The position numbers and the translations under genes were made by a program. Source: Natrialbaceae archaeon Tc-Br11_E2g1 (lineage in GTDB: Archaea; Halobacteriota; Halobacteria; Halobacteriales; Natrialbaceae). Taken from it: DNA of 7,906 bases. The notes beneath the pieces were generated by a model. That model was not told the DNA's origin and did no database searches. It saw nothing but the letters and a program-made list of their open reading frames with translations. Of the stretch, positions 5,721 through 7,906 are shown in pieces; the stretch's first letter is position 1; each line of letters opens with the position of its first letter. Location of the stretch: NCBI GenBank assembly GCA_001564255.1, contig LKNC01000130.1:1-7906 (forward strand). The letters run 5' to 3'.

Positions 5721-6883
5721 CGTTCCACCTCCAAAATGTGGACCAGCGCAGAGGCGACCGTGCCACCGGCGTTGTGTGCGAGGGCGGCCGTCGCGTCCTC
5801 GACGTGCTCGCTGTTGGGATGGTCGCCACGCAGGATCGAGGTGAGTTCGGCGATCTGGGCGACGCCGGTCGCGCCGACGGGGTGGCCTTTCGCTTTCAGC
5901 CCGCCGGAGAGGTTCACCGGCAGGTCGCCGTCGGCGGTCGTTCGACCCGCTCGAGCGGCCGTGATCCCCTCGCCGACGGGTTCGAGGTCGAGTGCCTCCA
6001 GCGCGATCGCCTCGGCGATCGTAAAGCAGTCGTGGACCTCCGCGACGTCGATATCAGACGCGGAGATCCCGGCGTCCTCGTAGGCTTCCTCGCCGGCCTC
6101 GCGGGCGGCGGGAGAGCGTGCGAGGTACTCCCGGTCGTGGAGTGCCATGCGATCGCCGCCCTGGCCCGACCCGGTGATCGAGACCGGGGCCTCGAGGCCC
6201 GTCTCCTCGGCGTATGCCTCGCTCGTCAACACGACCGCCGCCGCGCCGTCGGAGATCGGACAGGAGTCATAGAGACCGAGCGGCGTCGAGACCTGGGGGG
6301 CCTCGAGGACGTCCGTGACCTCGATTTCCTGTTGATACTGGGCTTTCTCGTTCGGCAGCGCGTGCTCGTGGTTTTTGACCGCGATGTGGGCCAGGTCCTC
6401 GCGTTCGCCGCCGTACTCCTCGAAGTACGCCTGGGCCATCAGCGCGTAGGCACCGGGGAAGGTCATCCCGGCACGGACCTCCCAGAGGTCGTCGGCGGCG
6501 AGTGCGAGGGCTTCGGTCGCGCCGCCGGTCCCGAGGTTGGTCATCCGTTCGGTTCCGCCGACGAGGACGACGTCGTTCTCGCCGTTTCTGATCCGTGTTA
6601 CGGCCTCACGGACCGCCGCGCCACCGGAGGCACAGGCGGCCTCATAGCGCGTCGCGGGTGCCCTGACTCCCGCGGCTTCGGCCATCAGCGGTCCCTGGTG
6701 GCCCTGGTGTTCCGCCAGTTCGCCCATGAAGTTCCCGTAGAAGAGGGCCTCGACGTCCGCCCGCGGGACGCCAGCGTCCTCGAACGCTTCGATACTGGCC
6801 TCGCCGAAGAGGTCCCGACCCGTCCGCTCGGGTGTCGCCCCGAAGGCTGTGAGGCCGACGCCGGCCACTCGTACGTCACTCAT
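5717..6883 (-). CDS. Thiolase-family acetyl-CoA C-acyltransferase (SCP-x-like)
   Basis: A 388-residue thiolase-fold enzyme expected to condense or cleave acyl-CoA, probably two acetyl-CoA to acetoacetyl-CoA, in the cytosol. The nucleophile is C84 in YEAACASGG. H284 and C286 lie in VHDCF, the motif that supplies the second catalytic Cys in SCP-x-type thiolases, and H334 is in GGLKAKGHPVGATG. The C-terminal loop reads HNAGGTVAS (370-378), where classical biosynthetic thiolases carry a CxG Cys, again pointing to the SCP-x/archaeal class. LYDSCPISDGAAAVVL is at 205-220. The frame extends to a GTG at 6889. The ATG at 6883 is preferred because the TATA-like box at 6908-6914 places the transcription start almost on it. 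It forms an operon with the DUF35 gene. Mevalonate synthesis, polyhydroxyalkanoate supply and fatty-acid breakdown all remain possible. Confidence 0.88.
   Translation of the reverse strand: MSDVRVAGVGLTAFGATPERTGRDLFGEASIEAFEDAGVPRADVEALFYGNFMGELAEHQGHQGPLMAEAAGVRAPATRYEAACASGGAAVREAVTRIRNGENDVVLVGGTERMTNLGTGGATEALALAADDLWEVRAGMTFPGAYALMAQAYFEEYGGEREDLAHIAVKNHEHALPNEKAQYQQEIEVTDVLEAPQVSTPLGLYDSCPISDGAAAVVLTSEAYAEETGLEAPVSITGSGQGGDRMALHDREYLARSPAAREAGEEAYEDAGISASDIDVAEVHDCFTIAEAIALEALDLEPVGEGITAARAGRTTADGDLPVNLSGGLKAKGHPVGATGVAQIAELTSILRGDHPNSEHVEDATAALAHNAGGTVASALVHILEVER
5726..5732 (-). promoter_or_regulatory. Strong Shine-Dalgarno sequence of the DUF35 gene
   Basis: Read on the minus strand this is GGAGGTG, almost the full anti-16S complement, 5 bases before the ATG at 5720. 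It lies inside the end of the thiolase gene and fixes the DUF35 start. It contrasts with the first gene of the operon, which appears to be leaderless. Confidence 0.8.
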
Positions 6884-6907
6884 ACACACCCCATTGCCTA
6901 CGAGCGC

Positions 6908-6914
6908 CTTAATA
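6908..6914 (-). promoter_or_regulatory. TATA box of the thiolase operon (leaderless start)
   Basis: On the minus strand the box is TATTAAG, centred 28 bases before the ATG at 6883. Usual archaeal spacing puts the first transcribed base at or next to the start codon, so the mRNA is probably leaderless. This also argues against the alternative GTG at 6889, which would lie upstream of the transcript. Confidence 0.65.
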
Positions 6915-6925
6915 CTCCCCGGTTG

Positions 6926-6952
6926 GGAGTCAAACTCGCCGGGTTTGACACC
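6926..6952. promoter_or_regulatory. Near-perfect palindrome, candidate operator between two promoters
   Basis: The 21-bp core (6929-6949) has half-sites GTCAAACTCG and, read on the other strand, GTCAAACCCG, matching at 9 of 10 positions about a single central C. GG at 6926-6927 pairs with CC at 6951-6952 after one mismatch. It lies about 12-15 bp upstream of the thiolase TATA box and about 60 bp upstream of the M42 box, outside both predicted transcripts, so a dimeric DNA-binding regulator is a better explanation than an RNA hairpin. The regulator is unknown. Confidence 0.55.
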
Positions 6953-7011
6953 GAGTGGGAACGAGTGGCTCCGAGCGTCGTGAACGCCACCGGATCGCCG
7001 CGTCCCACGAC

Positions 7012-7018
7012 TTTATTG
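7012..7018 (+). promoter_or_regulatory. TATA box of the M42 peptidase gene (leaderless start)
   Basis: TTTATTG is centred 26 bases before the ATG at 7041, the spacing expected when transcription begins at the start codon. No Shine-Dalgarno sequence precedes the ATG, consistent with a leaderless mRNA. Confidence 0.6.
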
Positions 7019-7040
7019 GCGAGACCGCGTCAGTTCCCCT

Positions 7041-7906
7041 ATGGCCGAACCCACGTTCGACATGGCTCTACTCGCGGAACTGACCGAGACACGGGGCGTC
7101 CCGGGATACGAGGATCGGATCAGGGAGATCGTCCGCCGGGAGTTCGAAGCGAACGTCGATCGGGTCCGAACCGACGCGATGGGCAACGTCGTCGGCACCC
7201 TCGAGGGCGAGAGCGATTACTCGGTCGCCGTCGCGACACACATGGACGAGATCGGCTTCATGGTTCGTCACGTCGCGGGCAAGGACGACGGCGACGGCTT
7301 CCTCGAGCTCGACCCCCTCGGCGGGTGGGACGCCCGGATCCTCAAAGCCCAGCGGGTGACCGTCCACACCGACGACGGCGACCTCCCGGGGGTCATCGGC
7401 TCGCCGCCGCCACACACCCTAGACGAGAAAGACCGCGAGAAGACCCCCGACGTCGAGGACGTCTCCGTCGACCTCGGGTTGTCGGCCGAGGAGGTCAAAG
7501 AGCGGGTCTCCCCCGGCGACCTCGTGACACTCGACGCACGGACGGAACTCGTCGGTGAGACCGTCACCGGCAAGGCACTCGACGACCGCGTGTGCCTGTT
7601 CGCGGCCATCGAGGCCGCCCGGCGGATCGAGGACCCCGACGTGACGATCCACTTCGCGGCGACCGTCCAGGAGGAGGTCGGTCTCCGGGGTGCACGGGCG
7701 CTCGGCGTCGACGTCGACCCCGACCTCGCGGTCGCACTGGACGTCACCGTCGCCAACGACGTCCCCGGCTTCGACGCCGGCGACCAGGTCACCCGGCTGG
7801 GTGAGGGGACGGCGATCAAACTCAAAGATTCGAGTGTCATCACGAACCCGAAGGTCCACCGTCGACTGCGGGAGGTCGCCGACGAGCGGGGGATCGAGTA
7901 CCAACT
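7041..7906 (+). CDS. M42 (TET/glutamyl aminopeptidase-like) metallopeptidase, N-terminal part
   Basis: The frame is open from the ATG at 7041 to the right edge (288 complete codons, no stop), so the 3' end lies outside the window; M42 enzymes are usually about 340-360 residues. The family motifs appear in order: ATHMDEIGFMV with metal ligand H67; GVIGSPPPH at 117-125; GKALDDRV with bridging D181; ATVQEEVGLRGA with catalytic base E211 and ligand E212; and ALDVT with ligand D234. The last metal His expected near the C-terminus is beyond the window. Members form large cytosolic dodecameric tetrahedral aminopeptidases that trim peptides released by the proteasome, using two Zn or Co ions. The specificity of this one cannot be read. 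It is divergent from the thiolase operon, from which it is probably functionally separate. The start is supported by the TATA-like box 26 bases upstream. Confidence 0.9.
   Translation, partial: MAEPTFDMALLAELTETRGVPGYEDRIREIVRREFEANVDRVRTDAMGNVVGTLEGESDYSVAVATHMDEIGFMVRHVAGKDDGDGFLELDPLGGWDARILKAQRVTVHTDDGDLPGVIGSPPPHTLDEKDREKTPDVEDVSVDLGLSAEEVKERVSPGDLVTLDARTELVGETVTGKALDDRVCLFAAIEAARRIEDPDVTIHFAATVQEEVGLRGARALGVDVDPDLAVALDVTVANDVPGFDAGDQVTRLGEGTAIKLKDSSVITNPKVHRRLREVADERGIEYQ

Noticed and set aside
5564..7558. A 664-codon plus-strand open frame
   Set aside because: It runs antisense to the DUF35 and thiolase genes, across the intergenic region and out of frame into the M42 gene. Its product is Arg/Gly-rich and low in complexity, as expected from a shadow frame in GC-rich DNA.

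Overview
The window looks like a piece of a haloarchaeal chromosome. It is GC-rich, its predicted proteins are strongly acidic (many Asp and Glu), GC-rich third codon positions produce long shadow reading frames on opposite strands, and several gene starts have an A/T-rich box about 26-28 bases upstream of the start codon, as leaderless haloarchaeal transcripts do. The frequent CTCGAG words would suit a Natrialba/Haloterrigena-type lineage, but that is an impression and not a proof. I see no rRNA, tRNA, CRISPR array, insertion sequence or transposase.

Left part (1-5258), surface and glycan functions. The window opens inside a gene for a probable secreted right-handed beta-helix protein, of which only the last 396 codons are present. 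It carries two copies of a beta-rich haloarchaeal domain and an acidic tail with a two-copy 9-residue repeat. It converges on a GT61-type (DUF563) glycosyltransferase gene on the minus strand. That gene is divergently transcribed, across a 139-bp intergenic region, from a sugar-phosphate nucleotidyltransferase gene with a left-handed beta-helix tail. Next, in the same direction as the nucleotidyltransferase, comes an alkaline-phosphatase-superfamily phosphodiesterase/phosphomutase-like gene with a complete set of metal ligands and no signal peptide. Together these suggest a small locus that makes an activated sugar, transfers it and hydrolyses a phosphoester, for example in S-layer N-glycan or exopolysaccharide synthesis. 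The exact pathway is inference.

Right part (5334-7906), housekeeping metabolism. A minus-strand two-gene operon encodes an SCP-x-like thiolase and a DUF35 OB-fold partner, joined by a 4-base ATGA overlap, with a strong Shine-Dalgarno sequence for the second gene. Archaeal thiolases and DUF35 proteins are known to form complexes that handle acetoacetyl-CoA. Here no HMG-CoA synthase is visible beside them. Divergent from this operon is an M42 (TET-like) aminopeptidase gene that runs off the right edge. The shared 157-bp intergenic region holds two well-placed TATA-like boxes and a near-perfect 21-bp palindrome (6929-6949), the best candidate regulatory site in the window.

I found no clearly new defence or mobile system. 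The points most worth a second look are the palindrome between thiolase and M42, the glycan trio with its cytosolic AlkP-fold enzyme, the reduced zinc ribbon of the DUF35 protein, and the duplicated domain in the beta-helix protein.
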